The translations under genes and the position numbers were made by a program. A model generated the notes under the pieces. The model saw only the letters and a program-made list of their open reading frames with translations, was not told the origin of the DNA and did no database searches. From Eretmocerus hayati (lineage: Eukaryota > Arthropoda > Insecta > Hymenoptera > Aphelinidae): a DNA stretch of 64,000 nt. Location of the stretch: positions 82,722,282 to 82,786,281 of the forward strand of contig CM056741.1 in NCBI GenBank assembly GCA_029851415.1. Direction: 5' to 3'. Shown here in pieces: positions 20,875 through 32,572 of this stretch (position 1 is the stretch's first letter; each line of letters begins with the position of its first letter).

Positions 20875-21513
20875 AGTCAGAACAAATGTTCAAGAAATCG
20901 TTAAAATTCCAAACTCAGTCTGCAATATAAAACCCACACAACAACACAAATTCCACTAAATACAACGCACACTAACGCGCGAGACTAAAACCCCAATCAA
21001 AATGTAAAAATTCTCCCAACAGAAGAATAGTTGAGACGGATTAGCTGTTTGACTAACGCAGAGAGATGAGAGCGTTGGGTCGACTGATCTTCCCTATCCA
21101 ATTACAAAAAGTGATCGATCGCGTCTATCTTCTGCTACAGCATGACCCTAATGCGCCAAACATATACCACTCAACACTAATACGAACACAATTAAAAGAG
21201 AGTTGTGAGTTCCACTCCATTTGACTCCCGAACGTGGCCACCGACAAGATAATTTAATGGAGTATAATTCTATTAGCTATGATATGCTACGAGCTGTGCG
21301 AACGCCGAATACATGCGCCGCATATCCATCAGCTGGCTCGCAGCTGAGCGAACAAAATTCGTAAGTGCGAATGAGACCGCACTATACATGCATATTAGTA
21401 AAGGGAACGATACGCTCACCAATTACTCCGCGATGACTGCGTTGCGCGACAGCCACCTTATCCCCACTCCTTTGTAGTGCACGCTCTTCCAGCTGAGCGC
21501 GCGGCCCGCAGGA
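20875..21513 (-). other. Leader of the BEL/Pao element
   Basis: Noncoding stretch upstream of gag on the minus strand, holding no supported gene. It is continued beyond the MITE at 22569-23017. Confidence 0.55.
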
Positions 21514-22568
21514 GGCCGATTGAAGTAAATTTCCGAGATGCGCGCACGCGCTCGCAAGAATCGCGCGGTCACTTAGGTCACGCGCAAAAATTTTTGTCTC
21601 GCGTTTTGGGTATTATTGATTAATCACATAACCACAATAATTGTCGGGTTAACGACAATGATGTGTGCACGAAGTAAAATATCGAAATCACGTAACTCTG
21701 GTGGCCGTTTGTAGCAGACCCGGAATGCTATTCATCGGCTCAGCATCAAGATAGTGATAAGCAATGAATTGTGGAATTTACACACTACTTGTATGCATTA
21801 CAATGCGAGTCAGTTGATCGAAAACTGATGATGATAATTTCCTTAATTAAATTCCAAGCATGCAAATGCATCATCGCTACTACTAACACCAAAAATTCAT
21901 CCCTGTTACTTCATCACCGCTGTTGATATGCTAATAAATAGGATAATTTGTATACGAATTATCCTATTTATTAGTATACGAAGAGTATGAAAGAAGTGGA
22001 GGGTAAAGCAAGAGTGATGGAAAGAAATGTGATTCAATCTCATTCCAACACAGCATCAAGGGAACATTTTAATGCATTATGATCTAAATCAAATTTTAGT
22101 GGCGAGTTGATCTGAAATAACGTTACAGAATGTCCTCGCAGCTTCGGAGTTCTCTGATGATTTCTGTGCTATAGTTCTCTCAATGCTCCTCAAACGTTGA
22201 GATGCATCTCTCATAGATCTCTGGAGATATTCTTTAGATGTAGCGATTTGATGTCACTCGCTTTTCCTGAATTTCAAAATCTGTTGAGACCGATGAGCGT
22301 ATATGTACCACAATTCATTGCTTATGACTATCTTGATGCTGAGCCGATGAACAGCATTTTGGCTTAGCTACAAATGGCCACCAGAGTTACGTGCCTTAGA
22401 TATTTTAATTTGTGCATACACCATTTTCGTTAACCCGACAATTATTGTGGTTATGTGATCAATCACTAATACCCAGGACGCGAGACAAAAATTTTTGCGC
22501 GTGACCTAAGTGCCCGCGCAATTCTAGCGTGCGCGCGCGCGCATCTCAGGAATTTACTTCAATCGGCC
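21514..22568. mobile_element. Foldback MITE in the BEL/Pao leader
   Basis: Arms of about 265 bp (21514-21780 and 22305-22568) are reverse complements, starting GGCCGATTGAAGTAAAT. They share CATAACCACAATAATTGTCG and CATCGGCTCAGCATCAAGAT. The 520-bp centre has no coding frame but contains a small perfect palindrome at 21931-21973. A target duplication could not be fixed. Confidence 0.78.
21931..21973. repeat. Perfect AT-rich hairpin
   Basis: CTAATAAATAGGATAATT is followed after a short GTATAC-centred loop by its complement. The structure is in the middle of the foldback MITE. Confidence 0.8.
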
Positions 22569-23017
22569 CCTAGCACCGATGAAGACGAAGCAAGTTGGCG
22601 GAGAAGGCAGCGGTGGCGGGGAGCGACGTCGACATGACGTAGCTCCGGCTAGCAGCAGGTGATGGCGCGATGCGAGGGATAATACCCGGAAGCGCGCATG
22701 AGTAATTCCACGCGGCTTACCCTGCTGCAGCTTGACTTGAAGATGGTCACCAGCTGCTCGTCCCGATGCCGTGTTGCTGCTTGCTGCGGGGCCGGGGATG
22801 TCTGCACCTCGTAGACTCCGGTGCTGCACCAAGCCATTACTTGAGGCCCAAATTGCCTCTTCGATGATTTAGCTCGCGTCGAACACAATGACCAAAGGCT
22901 GCGAGCTCCTTCCTCTCCGCGCACTCACATCACTTGCCCTCGCGCGACGAGATTCACTCGAAATCCAGCAATGCCAGTATTAAAGAACACAGAACCGAAT
23001 TCAGAGCCCCAACGACG
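22569..23017 (-). other. Leader of the BEL/Pao element, LTR-proximal part
   Basis: GC-richer stretch between MITE and primer site. Overlapping frames on the minus strand show no family resemblance and are probably chance. Confidence 0.45.
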
Positions 23018-23028
23018 CTCTGCTACCA
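23018..23028 (-). other. Primer binding site, initiator tRNA-Met type
   Basis: On the minus strand TGGTAGCAGAG lies three bases inside the 5' LTR. It is complementary to the 3' end of eukaryotic initiator tRNA-Met (CTCTGCTACCA). Confidence 0.8.
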
Positions 23029-23031
23029 GAA

Positions 23032-23535
23032 AGAATGGCTGAAGCCCAGAATATTGATTATAAGATCGCGATGGGGCGCTCGAGGCCAGGGCAGTGGAAG
23101 CGTAAATTTATAACTCTTGATTTCTGTGAAATTAAAATAGTTCAATTTATTCACTTTCCGTTTCACTACATTCGGTTAAAGCAAAAAGGCGCGAGGGAAG
23201 TGAGGGGTGAAATCGCGACGCGGAGAGATCAATTCGCGAAGAAAATGCGATAGAGCTCGCGGCACTTAAAATCGCGAGTTTGAGCTAGGCTTACAATAAT
23301 TAACCTGCTCGGCGGTCGGTGGTCAACTGCCGGTTCGCCGAAGCGAGATCGTCGTCGAGGCTGAGAGGGACTGAGGGAGAGCAATATTGACAAATTTCTA
23401 GGAATTTTGAATGTACCAATCAGCAGGCATTGAAATCATACGATTTCAAGGAGAGAAAAGTTCGTCACTCTGCCTTGGCTCTCTCGTTCTCGAAAGCTCT
23501 AGAAATATATCTGAATTTAACGACTTTCCCGAACA
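23032..23535 (-). repeat. 5' LTR of the BEL/Pao element
   Basis: Direct copy of 14141-14645, with the outermost T of the inner edge changed to A and scattered substitutions. TAGAG follows at 23536-23540. Confidence 0.9.
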
Positions 23536-23540
23536 TAGAG

Positions 23541-24680
23541 ATTTATAAAAGATTTTTTCGAGGGCTTCGGAAAAATCCCAAAAAAATTCTTTGTACTTTT
23601 CAAACATAGTATTTTTGTACTTTTTAAACATAGTATTAATGGGGAAAAAATTATTGGGTTCTTCCCCAGACCCCCCTGGTGACGCCTCTGACCGAAATGC
23701 TCCAAAATGACTCATACCTATATCTGTTTGCCGCGTCTCGCATTTTTGTCACAATGTGGCGGCTGAGTTATGTCGATTAGCTGATCGAGTGCGATTTTAC
23801 TACTCACTTAACGGCGGGAAAGGAACTCCGTTCCAAAAACTATTCAATGATCACTCATTGAATGACCGATGAATTTTCATTCGTAATATCCCAATTGAAC
23901 AATACGACGACCACCAGCGTGCACGACCAGACGGATCAGGGTGGATTGTGCCAGCTGCTGTAATCAGGTGTGATTGGGATGTTTTGATGCGAGGCTCTTG
24001 CTCGCGTGGATGAATAAGCATCCCACGAGGAAGAGGGAGAGTTCCGACGCCTGCGCACAAACCTATTTTGCGTTGACCTAATGTTGAATCGCGCAGAGTC
24101 TCAAAACTAACACAAAGATTTTGCGATACCACGCGATTTCACGTCATTGACGCGCTCACACGAAGAATTCGGTGACAAGATCCCGGTCGGCCACGGCCGA
24201 TTTCAATAAAAGCGAATGGAAACTCATTTGAGTCCGTTTGGAAAATTAACACGTGGCTGTCACAGATCTCTCTTACGTGGTCACTTCACACGGAATTTCT
24301 CTCAGCATAATTATCATGGAGCCAATCGACGTAAGTGAATATCTCTGAATTCAAGATTGATGATACTAAGTCAAATTGACAGCTCCTCTGGTCCATGCGG
24401 ATCAACTCACGTAGCAATTCTTCGGACTAGCTTGTTCGTAAATCGACATAGAGATGAGATTAGACGTGTATAAAGTCTCCGAAGGAAATTCATCGTGGGA
24501 AAATGAGATGGGTTCCTCATCTTTGATGAGATTATATCATATTGTTGGATTTGATCTGCGCTCACTCTATGTTCCTTGATGAATATTATGGGAATTTCGG
24601 AATAGACAAAATGCGCTACAGTCCGATCTTTCGATTTCCTGGTATATTTTCGACTATTCAATTGCTGTCACCTAAATATC
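23541..24680. other. Spacer with a small tandem duplication
   Basis: A 24-bp unit, TTGTACTTTTCAAACATAG plus five bases, is present twice at 23591-23638. Otherwise no element or gene was recognised; minus-strand frames near 23851-24132 have no family features. Confidence 0.45.
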
Positions 24681-25346
24681 GTTGCTGTGTTCGAAGTTCT
24701 ATGGTTTTATACTGGACTGTCGACAAGAATCGGACTCCAGAACCCGAGTACCTATCTCCAGACTTATGTTTTGGCTGTAAAATTTGTGGAACCAATAAAC
24801 TTTGTGATTCAATCGTCTCCGAGGCAGCATATCGAATCCTTAGTTAAAATCGAACATTTCGAATCAGATGTGAGCTGAAATCATGTGATCTTCAGCATAA
24901 AATGAATCGCGTATCTTTTGGCATCAATTCCTAGATTCGAGGCTGGGGTAAGAATGCAGTACGAGTAATCCAGGATGTCGCTGAATTTTAGTGAAGTTGG
25001 CAGCATATCGAAATCCTACCTAGAATTTGTCATATATTGGTGTTCACAGAGTACTCAAGAGTCAGTTCTAGCAAAAAATCGATGTCGAAGCTGTTATCAT
25101 CAATTCCCAGACTCGTGATTGGGCTTAAAATCCTGTTAATCAAGCATTTATATTCACTGCAAGTTGCGACAAGATGGCATTAGAACTGCAAGCCACCTAA
25201 ATAGCATCGTTTTGCTCAAATTCTTATGGTTTCATTCTGGATTTTCGACAAGGATCGGTCTCGAGAATTCCAGCACCTATATTCAGACCTGAGGATGCGC
25301 GTAAATTCCAGCTACGCGCTTCCAGAGTGCAGTCTATTCCTCCTTC
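24681..25346. repeat. Diverged tandem-like repeats
   Basis: Phrases such as TTCTATGGTTTTATACTGGA (24698) and TTCTTATGGTTTCATTCTGG (25221), GCAGCATATCGAA (24827 and 25005) and CAATTCCCAGACTCG or its variants (24925, 25111) recur at about 250-270 bp steps. The copies are old and incomplete. No protein family was recognised in the overlapping frames. Confidence 0.45.
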
Positions 25347-26736
25347 TAGGCAAGCGGGAAATGGCCAAAATTTGCTCCGTTAATGAAATAGCAACCACGG
25401 ACGACCTACTCGCTAGAAAAGGTTTTACCTCATATTTTCGAGGGTGCAGAACACAAATATGAAATTTTTTTCTCTCTAAAATTGGGGAAACCATGTCAAA
25501 ATTGATTTTTTAGGTGAAAATGAAAAATTTGAGATTCTTAGAATTTTTATGTCCATCTCGCTTGATCTCCGAGGTGGATGAATACATCTCCTTGAAATTT
25601 TAGATGGACCATTCTGAACTCATTCAAAAGGCATTGAAACTAGTCCGGAGTCTTCGCATTTCCCGCCTCCTTGGGAAATTTTTGGAGAATTTTTCTCTGA
25701 AATCGTCATATTCATCTTCGAAAGCAAAAGTTGAGTGAGAAATTCTTAAGAATCGCATTCTCCCCTATACGATTTCCAAGTTAATGACCTGAAGAAGTTT
25801 TTCGCAATGTTTTCAGATCGTGAAATTCCACGAGAGAAAACTGTCGCGACTTCTGATACGAAGGCTCGGCCGAACGAGAGTAGCGTGAGCCTAGTGCGAT
25901 GACTTTTGAGCGTGCTACTCGTATTTTAAGATATGTCTTGATGTTCACTGAGGTGTTCTCACCCGCTAAATCGATTCTGCTACGTATTTTGTTCGAAAAA
26001 CGTAGCATTTGATAGTTAAAAACAATTTTTGTTGCAAAATTACAGTTTTTGGAAACTATCCCGAAAAATATTCACTTTCACGGAAAAACACGAGAGACGG
26101 TAGTTGTGGATCTTGAAAATCCCTACAGAAGACGTCCCCATAAATTTCCCGGAAAATCCAAGTCCAAGCCGAGAAAAATGTGGAAACGCTCATGCTCGCA
26201 CATGATACTGGCTGATACGGGTCGGGTAATACAGCGCTATCCGCTCCGAGCCGTGCGCTTTTGAAATTCAAAACGGGCGATCGTGCGCTGTGGGTGGCCA
26301 CTGCATGCACTACGCTGTAAGCAGTATTGGAGGACGCGTTATACAGTGCGGCATGCTGCGTGGCTCTTCTCATAGGTTTAACTCAGAAACCATAGATCAG
26401 GAGTGGCAACAGTACGCAAGGAAGTTGTAGAGTTCTCAAAAATGAAGAGTTTGAGAGGTCGTGATCCTAAATCCGAGCGAAATTGAGTTAGTTGAAGCGA
26501 TTTCAAGATTTGGCCTAAGTTTTTTGCATGGGCTTCGCACAGTGGGGAAAAAATTGCAAGTTGGCACAATTATGCTTCCCCACTAAACAAGCGATATCGA
26601 GACTTTGCAAAGAGTCAGATTGTAGGTTGTTTCACGCAGAAGATGAATCCGTTTCCCTTGAGGGTCGCTCAGAATCCGTATGGTCGTGGCATTCATAAAA
26701 ACGCGAAAATCAGCTAAAAACACAGTATTAGCCGTT

Positions 26737-27295
26737 TAACTTGGAGGGAAAGCAATTTAATACATTTTTCATAAGGAACAAAGTTGTTGCATTTTTCAAA
26801 ACACATTTTTTGGTGCCCCCAGTTTTTCAAAAAGCCATATTCATGAAGTTTTTGTGGTTTTTGGGGCCTTTTTGGGAGAATTTTGGAATTTTGACCGTGG
26901 CAATCGAAAGAGCACAAAATTTTACGTCGAAGTATGTGATTTGAAAATTTTGAATGAATTTATGCTATGAGCTTCGCAACAGTCAAACAGAGAGGCAGTC
27001 CGAAAATTGCACAGGAGCGTTGAAAAACTCCCTGAAACTCGGAGGGAAAGCAATTTGATGCATTTTTTACGAGGAACAAAGTTGTTGCATTTTCCAGAAC
27101 CCATTTTTTGGTGCCCCCAATTTTTCAGAAAACCATATTTTTGAGATTTTTGTGGTTTTTGGGGCCTTTTTGGGAGAATTTTGAAATTTCGACCGCGGCA
27201 ATTGAATGAGCACAAAATTTTACGTCGAAATATGTGATTTGAAAATTTTGAATGAATTTATGCTATGAGCTTCACAAGAGTCAAACAGAGAGTAA
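26737..27295 (-). repeat. Two tandem 290-bp units, left arm
   Basis: Each unit has GAGGGAAAGCAATTT, AACAAAGTTGTTGCATTTT, GGTTTTTGGGGCCTTTTTGG and ACAAAATTTTACGTCGAA in that order. A frame of about 97 residues with FLKNWGHQKM reads on the minus strand in both units; the repeat on the right reads it on plus. No known family. Confidence 0.8.
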
Positions 27296-27849
27296 GGAAT
27301 GTTTTGAGAAATATTAAGTAATATTCCATGAAATGTTTCTGAGGGCTTTTAGGAAGAAATCTGTGCAATATGACGATGGAATATCACGAATTCGTTTCCT
27401 GGCATGTTTCTGCGAGGTTCTTTGGAGATTTCATCGGCACTTTTCATTTGAATATGGATATTCTCCTCAAATGTTCCTGTGAAGTTTGTGAAATATTCCA
27501 TTGATAATCCCTGTGGGATTCATTCCTGAAATGTTTGCATGCTGTATGTCCTTGATGTGATTTGGTGGACTCGTGGAGTTATTGTATTGTGAATGCTGAT
27601 CTCTTGTATAGCTCTAAGATTTGATCTTTCAAAGACTGTCAACATGAATATTTTGGATCATGATTCTGATACACGATTTCGAGGATCTGATGATATGATT
27701 CGCTAACAGATATTTCGGTTGTAAATCATGTATTGAGAGTGATGGATTGTACATAGTAGTTAACGAGGAACTTTGACTAGGGGAGAAATTGTATGTATGA
27801 ATGAATTGAATGCTCTGACTTAACTTGTATCATGATAATCATACATACT

Positions 27850-28620
27850 TTGAGGTGGAATTCTGTGTTCTTTCGATTGCCGTGGTCAGAATTCCAAAAT
27901 TCTCCCAGAAAAGGCCCCAAAAACCACAAAAACCTCAAAAAATATGGTTTTTTGAAAAACTGGGGGCTCCAAAAAATCTGTTATAAAAAATGCATCAAAT
28001 TGCTTTCCCTCCGAGTTTCAAGGAGTTTTTCAACGCTCCTGTGCAATTTTTGGAGTACCTCTCTGTTTTACTGTTGTGGAGATCATAGCATAAATCCATT
28101 CAAAATTTTCAAACTACATATTTCGACGTAAAATTTTGTACTCTTTCGATTGCCGCGGTCGAAATTCTAAAACTCTCCTTCAAAAGGCCCCAAAAACCCC
28201 AAAAACCTCAAAAATATGGATTTTTGAGAAAATTGGGGGCACCAAAAAATGGGTTTTGAGAAATGCAACAACTTTGTTCCTCATAAAAAATGCATCAAAT
28301 TGCTTTCCCTCCGAGTTTCAGGGAGTTTTTCAACGCTCCTGTGCAATTTTCGGACTACCTCACTGTTTGACTGTTGTGAAGCTCATAGCATAAATTCATT
28401 CAAAATTTCCAAACCACATATTTCGACGTAAAATTCTGTGCTCTTCCAATTGCCGTGGTTGAAATTCCGAAATTCCCCCAAGAAAGGCCCCAAAAACCAC
28501 AAAAACCTCAAAAAATATGGTTTTTTGAAAAACTGGGGAAACTAAAAAATGTGTTCTAAAAAATGCAACAACTTTGTTTCCCATTAAAAATGCATGAAAT
28601 TGCTCTGCCTCCAAGTTAAA
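27850..28620 (+). repeat. Inverted tandem 290-bp units, right arm
   Basis: Two full units and one partial unit repeat the left-arm units in reverse complement. The unit count differs between arms, so copies have been gained or lost since the inverted repeat formed, as expected from unequal exchange. Confidence 0.8.
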
Positions 28621-28911
28621 CCGCTGATACTGTGTTTTTAGCTGATTTTCGCGTTTTTATGAATGCCACGACCATACGAGTTCTGAGCGACCCTCAGGGG
28701 TAACGGGTTCATCTTCTGCATGAAAAAACCTATAATTTGACTCTTTGCAAAGTCTCGATATCGCCTGGCTAGTGGGGAAGCATAATTGTGCTAACTTGCA
28801 ATTTTTTCCCCACTGTGCGTCGTGGCCGCCACTCAAACCACCGGCTCAATCCGATACTCTTGAATTCTGTAAGTCTTTCAATATCATTTTGATTGATGTC
28901 TACAATAGCTC

Positions 28912-29297
28912 AAGGGGATGTCGGAGTCTCACTGCATTAACGAAAAAACACTTTACGCAATGGTTTCTACATCAATTAAGACGATGGTGGTCGCAAATGA
29001 TTCGGAATTTCTTCAAGAATCGGCCTCTGGTACAACCTATGGAAATAAAAGTCTCCCTCGCTCTTGGAGTGAACCAGGAAATGCGCGATATTGCGAGTAT
29101 GATTCTCAGAGATCGCGACCTTGCACCTTAGATCGATTCTTATGACAGATGGAGACGATCATTCTCATCATTCGCACCAGAGACCGATTTCTGGAGTAAT
29201 TCCGAATCTTTTGCGACCACCCCCATCTCAATCGGTGTAAAAATAATTGCATAAAGTGTTTCCTCGTTCCGCGCGAGACTCCGACATCCCCTTAAAT
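28912..29297. mobile_element. Small foldback element in the right arm
   Basis: AAGGGGATGTCGGAGTCTC begins the left arm and its complement ends the right arm. Arms are about 130 bp (28912-29041 and 29168-29297). It has no counterpart in the left half of the giant inverted repeat, so it is a later insertion. Confidence 0.65.
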
Positions 29298-29825
29298 TCT
29301 TCGTAATCAAATACCCAACAACTTCCTCGCTTACTCTTGGTGGGTTTGGGCCACGGTTTCCTCACAAGCAGACGAAAACCACGTCCGCGCCTGATGCTGC
29401 ATATGCTATGGTCCCCCAATACTCTTGCGTCGAGACGCTACTGGGAAGTTCGGAAGACGCCGCTGAGCAGCACTACGCTGAACCTCGTAGCGAATTGGAT
29501 TCGTAGGCACCGTAACGAATCTCATTTTATGGCTGAGTAATCGGAATCATTTTGAGGATACACAAATCCACTTGAGAATGCTCACGTTTTAATCGTGAAA
29601 ACCCCTGACCATTTTGAACTTGATCAAGAGAATGAGTAATGCTTGTTGCTATTCTCTACGCTATATAAGGACATTGCTACGGTTAGTTCATGGAGATCGG
29701 AAATCAGATATTCAAGTGTCACGGTATGTGAAAGCGATCACCTTGTACGCCATCGTTTACTTTCCGAGATGTTCTGGTTAGTTTTGTCATTGATTGTCAA
29801 AATGGTCGCAGCCGATCTATGATAA
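29298..29825. other. Unmatched segment of the right arm
   Basis: No left-arm counterpart and no gene recognised. Together with 28819-28911 it makes the right half longer than the left. Confidence 0.4.
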
Positions 29826-30709
29826 GCGCTGCATAAGCCGCCCGGTAGCCCGCGTCATATATGTGCAAGAGCGTTTCCACGTTTTTCTCGGCTTGGACTT
29901 AGATTTTCCGGGGAACTCGAGAGGATTATTTTGTAGGGAATTTCGAGATCTACAAATTTGTTCCCTTGCTTCTTCCATGAAAGTTGATATTTTTCGAGAT
30001 AATTGACGAAAAATGTAATTTTGCAGAAAAAATTCTTATCAACAATCAAACGCTACGTTTTTTGGGCAGAATACCTAGCGGAATCAATTCAGCGAGCTAA
30101 AGAACTTTCGTAAACATCATATCGTCATATATCTTAAAATACGATCAGCACGCTCCAAAGTCATCACACTAGGCCTACGCTAGTCTCATTCGGCGGAGCT
30201 TTCGTACCAAAAGTCGTGACAGTTTCCCCCGTTGCATTTCCCGATCTGAAAACTATGCGAAAAACTTTTCCAGGTCATCAATTTCGAAAGCGTATAGAAG
30301 AGAATGCGATTTTTGGAAAATTCTCACTCGACTTTTGCTTTTGAAGATGAATATAACGATTCCAGAGAAAAATTTCCCAAAAATTTTCCAAGGAGGTGAG
30401 AAATGCTTTGGAGACTCCGGACAAGTTTTAATACCTTTCAGATGAGTTAAGAATGGGACATCCGAAATTTCAAGGAGATATATTCATCCACCTCGGAGAT
30501 CAAGCGAGATGAACACGAAAACTCCAAGAATCTCAAATTTCTCATTTTCACCTAAAAAGTCGATTTTGACATGGTTCTCCCAATTTTAGAGAGAAATAAA
30601 ATTCATATTCGTATTCAGCACCCTCGAAAAAATGAAGGAAGACCTTTTTTAGCGAGTAGGTCGTCCGTTGTCACTCAACTGTGATTTTGGTCCATTTTCC
30701 GCTTGCCTA

Positions 30710-31660
30710 TTCTGCATTGACCTCCTCCCACACCCAGTCCATCACATTTAAGGCAAAAACAGATAGGCACACCTTAGAGCTGAGACAGTTACAAAGATAA
30801 CCCCATTTGTTACATCTCAATGGCTCATGAATTCGAGTGAAACGATTTTATGCCTCGCACACGCATAAGCAGCTCCTACTCGAAGGATGAGCAGACACGT
30901 GAGGTGGCAGATATGTGAAGCTCAGGTCACCTAAGAAGCAGACCTTTGCCCACAATGGGAGTTGTAGGACCTCTGTACACGACCGTGGTCTCATCTCTTA
31001 GTAATATTGCGTCCCATTCACGTCACTTTCATCTCAACTCGTCTTTATCCTAAAGACACCTTGTTCCAGATCATAATACATTGATCCTCATGAGTGGTCA
31101 AATCGAGAGTTGTGCTCCCTCTTGAACCTATCTGACTTCTGTATGGACTGATAGATGTCAATTCCCCCTCAGTTGAAACTGAATTATGCTGGAGGCGAGT
31201 TCAAATCACTACAATTTGCTCTGACTATCCTCTTGAGATCCTCAATGGACAATCTTGCATCGCTGGGAAATTTTCATCGAGGAATACTCCCATTCAGTTT
31301 TCATAGAGGAGAAATATTTGTTTCGACTGCCCCAGGGGTGATAACTCTATCCAGTTTGTATTGAAATAGACCGTGTTCACGTCCATCGTCTCACAGGTAT
31401 ATGTGGGTGCACGGGCAATGCCGACGACCCCAACTCTAGCTCGAAGCATTAGAATTGTCATTGACTCATAACAGTATCAGATCACGTTACACGTTCCAAT
31501 TACGAATGAGCATCCTCTGCATGACCGATACGCCATACATTTCGATTCCGAAGAAACTGAAGCATCCATGAAGTACTCGTGAATCCTGTGATTGTCGATG
31601 GAATCCCCCAGAAGAGTTCCTATAAAGTGAGGGACGAATACAGAAGCATATCCATTTCAG
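30710..31660. other. Probable intron or intergenic sequence
   Basis: No repeat was recognised here. If the downstream collagen exon is real, this would be intron. It ends in the acceptor-like TATCCATTTCAG. Confidence 0.45.
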
Positions 31661-31696
31661 GGCCTGAAAGGAGAAACAGGAGAGCGAGGTGAACCT
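31661..31696 (+). CDS. Single internal exon of a collagen gene (partial)
   Basis: These 36 bases translate to GLKGETGERGEP, four perfect Gly-X-Y triplets with charged X and Y residues typical of a collagen triple helix. A polypyrimidine-CAG acceptor (TATCCATTTCAG) stands directly before and a consensus donor GTGAGT directly after. The exon starts with a glycine codon and keeps phase 0 at both ends, and its length is a multiple of nine, as in fibrillar-type collagen genes. No second exon was found with confidence in the window, so the gene would have long introns. A chance match is possible given its shortness, but splice sites, phase and triplets all agree. Confidence 0.55.
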
Positions 31697-32035
31697 GTGA
31701 GTACCCTATAAGCCTCTCGAATCGTGATTCTCCATCAGAATTAATCTCATCGACAACTATCAAGCAATAGATTGCCATACCTTACGATGTATCATCATTT
31801 CTCAAATTTTGACCATCTGAGCCGGAACAAACAGACTCACTCTTTCGAATGACCGTGCCAGGAACTGAGAAGTCATGGTAATTCGTTGGACATCCTGCGT
31901 GAGAAAGGTCCTCAATTCCTTTTATCGGTCGAGTATGGAATCGATTCGGGTTGTAAGCACGATAGTATTCAAAAAGCGCGTCCCATTCAGATATGTGGTC
32001 CAGTTTTTAGCGTCAGGATTTTGTACACTCCACTC
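31697..32035. other. Probable intron sequence
   Basis: Begins with the donor GTGAGT and shows no other supported feature before the LINE fragment. Confidence 0.4.
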
Positions 32036-32572
32036 TCTTTTTTTTTTTTTTTTTTTCAAGGTGGTTTTAGGGCGAATACGCTGCGACGTACGAAGGAGAG
32101 GCACCGGTCAGCCAAACACGGCTGGCCAGCACCTCTCCAACAGTCCCGGGCTGGAATCCGCATCGATACGGCCATCCAGACTGGGTAAACCCTCTCTTCC
32201 TTCTCCGTTGGCGCCGGCCATTGGACAAGAAAGAGATCCACCAACTTACCAATCCGGCCCCGGCACCGCGTGAGCATTACTTCAGGGCCGGTGGCGTCTC
32301 GCGCTCAGGATCGAGCGTCTCTCTTCTCACGACTCGCAGGTGTTGTTTTTCCTTCTTCGATCTTCTTCCATGTCTTCATTCTTCTTTCTTCTTTCTTCAA
32401 TCTTCGATCTTCCCTCTTCTCTCTTCTTTCTTCCCTCTCCAGTGCATCATGTTCCTCCTGGAACCATTTTTAGACCTCTTCTGTTTGAATTTGCAGACTC
32501 ACTGTAATTCGCCTGCTTCGAGGCGCCTCACTTCTCTCTCTTCCTCCTTTTTTTTTTTTTTTTTTTTTTTTT
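32036..32572 (-). mobile_element. R1-clade LINE, 3' fragment (copy C)
   Basis: The stretch matches the 3' untranslated part and last codons of copies A and B: CGCGTGAGCATTACTTCAGG, the TTCTTTCTTC-rich run, TTCCTCCTGGAA and the final GACTCACTGTAATTCGCC. A T-run at 32039-32056 on the plus strand is the poly(A) tail in element sense. Its 5' part is cut off near a second T-run at 32548-32573. It is more diverged than A and B are from each other and may be a sister subfamily. Confidence 0.75.

Larger units (their letters stand above)
14141..23535 (-). mobile_element. BEL/Pao LTR retrotransposon, complete but inactivated
   Basis: Two LTRs of about 505 bp (14141-14645 and 23032-23535) bracket gag, protease, RT, RNase H and integrase read on the minus strand. 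A 5-bp duplication TAGAG lies at 14136-14140 and 23536-23540. The primer site matches initiator tRNA-Met and a purine-rich tract adjoins the 3' LTR. The protease DQGS signature, RT YMDD and the DUF5641-like integrase end are BEL/Pao traits. Stops in gag and integrase and frameshifts before RT and in RNase H make it defective. A foldback MITE occupies 21514-22568 of the leader. Confidence 0.93.
26538..28818. mobile_element. Inner inverted-repeat element with tandem units
   Basis: The ends read GCACAGTGGGGAAAAAATTG inward from both sides. Some 190 bp of terminal inverted repeat (shared TCAGCTAAAAACACAGTAT) is followed by tandem units of about 290 bp, roughly two on the left (26737-27295) and two and a half on the right (27850-28620) in opposite orientation. 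The 550-bp centre (27296-27849) is unique. No transposase is coded. Confidence 0.78.
25347..30709. mobile_element. 5.4-kb giant inverted-repeat structure
   Basis: The outer left arm (25347-about 26235) matches the reverse complement of about 29826-30709, starting TAGGCAAGCGG. Shared landmarks include ATCTCGCTTGATCTCCGAGG (25555; complement near 30493) and GACGACCTACTCGCTA (25399; complement near 30650). An inner inverted repeat (26538-28818) is nested within. No transposase was seen in any frame. It resembles a foldback or long-TIR element enlarged by later insertions, or a local inverted duplication. A transcript through it could fold into a long double-stranded RNA. Confidence 0.78.
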
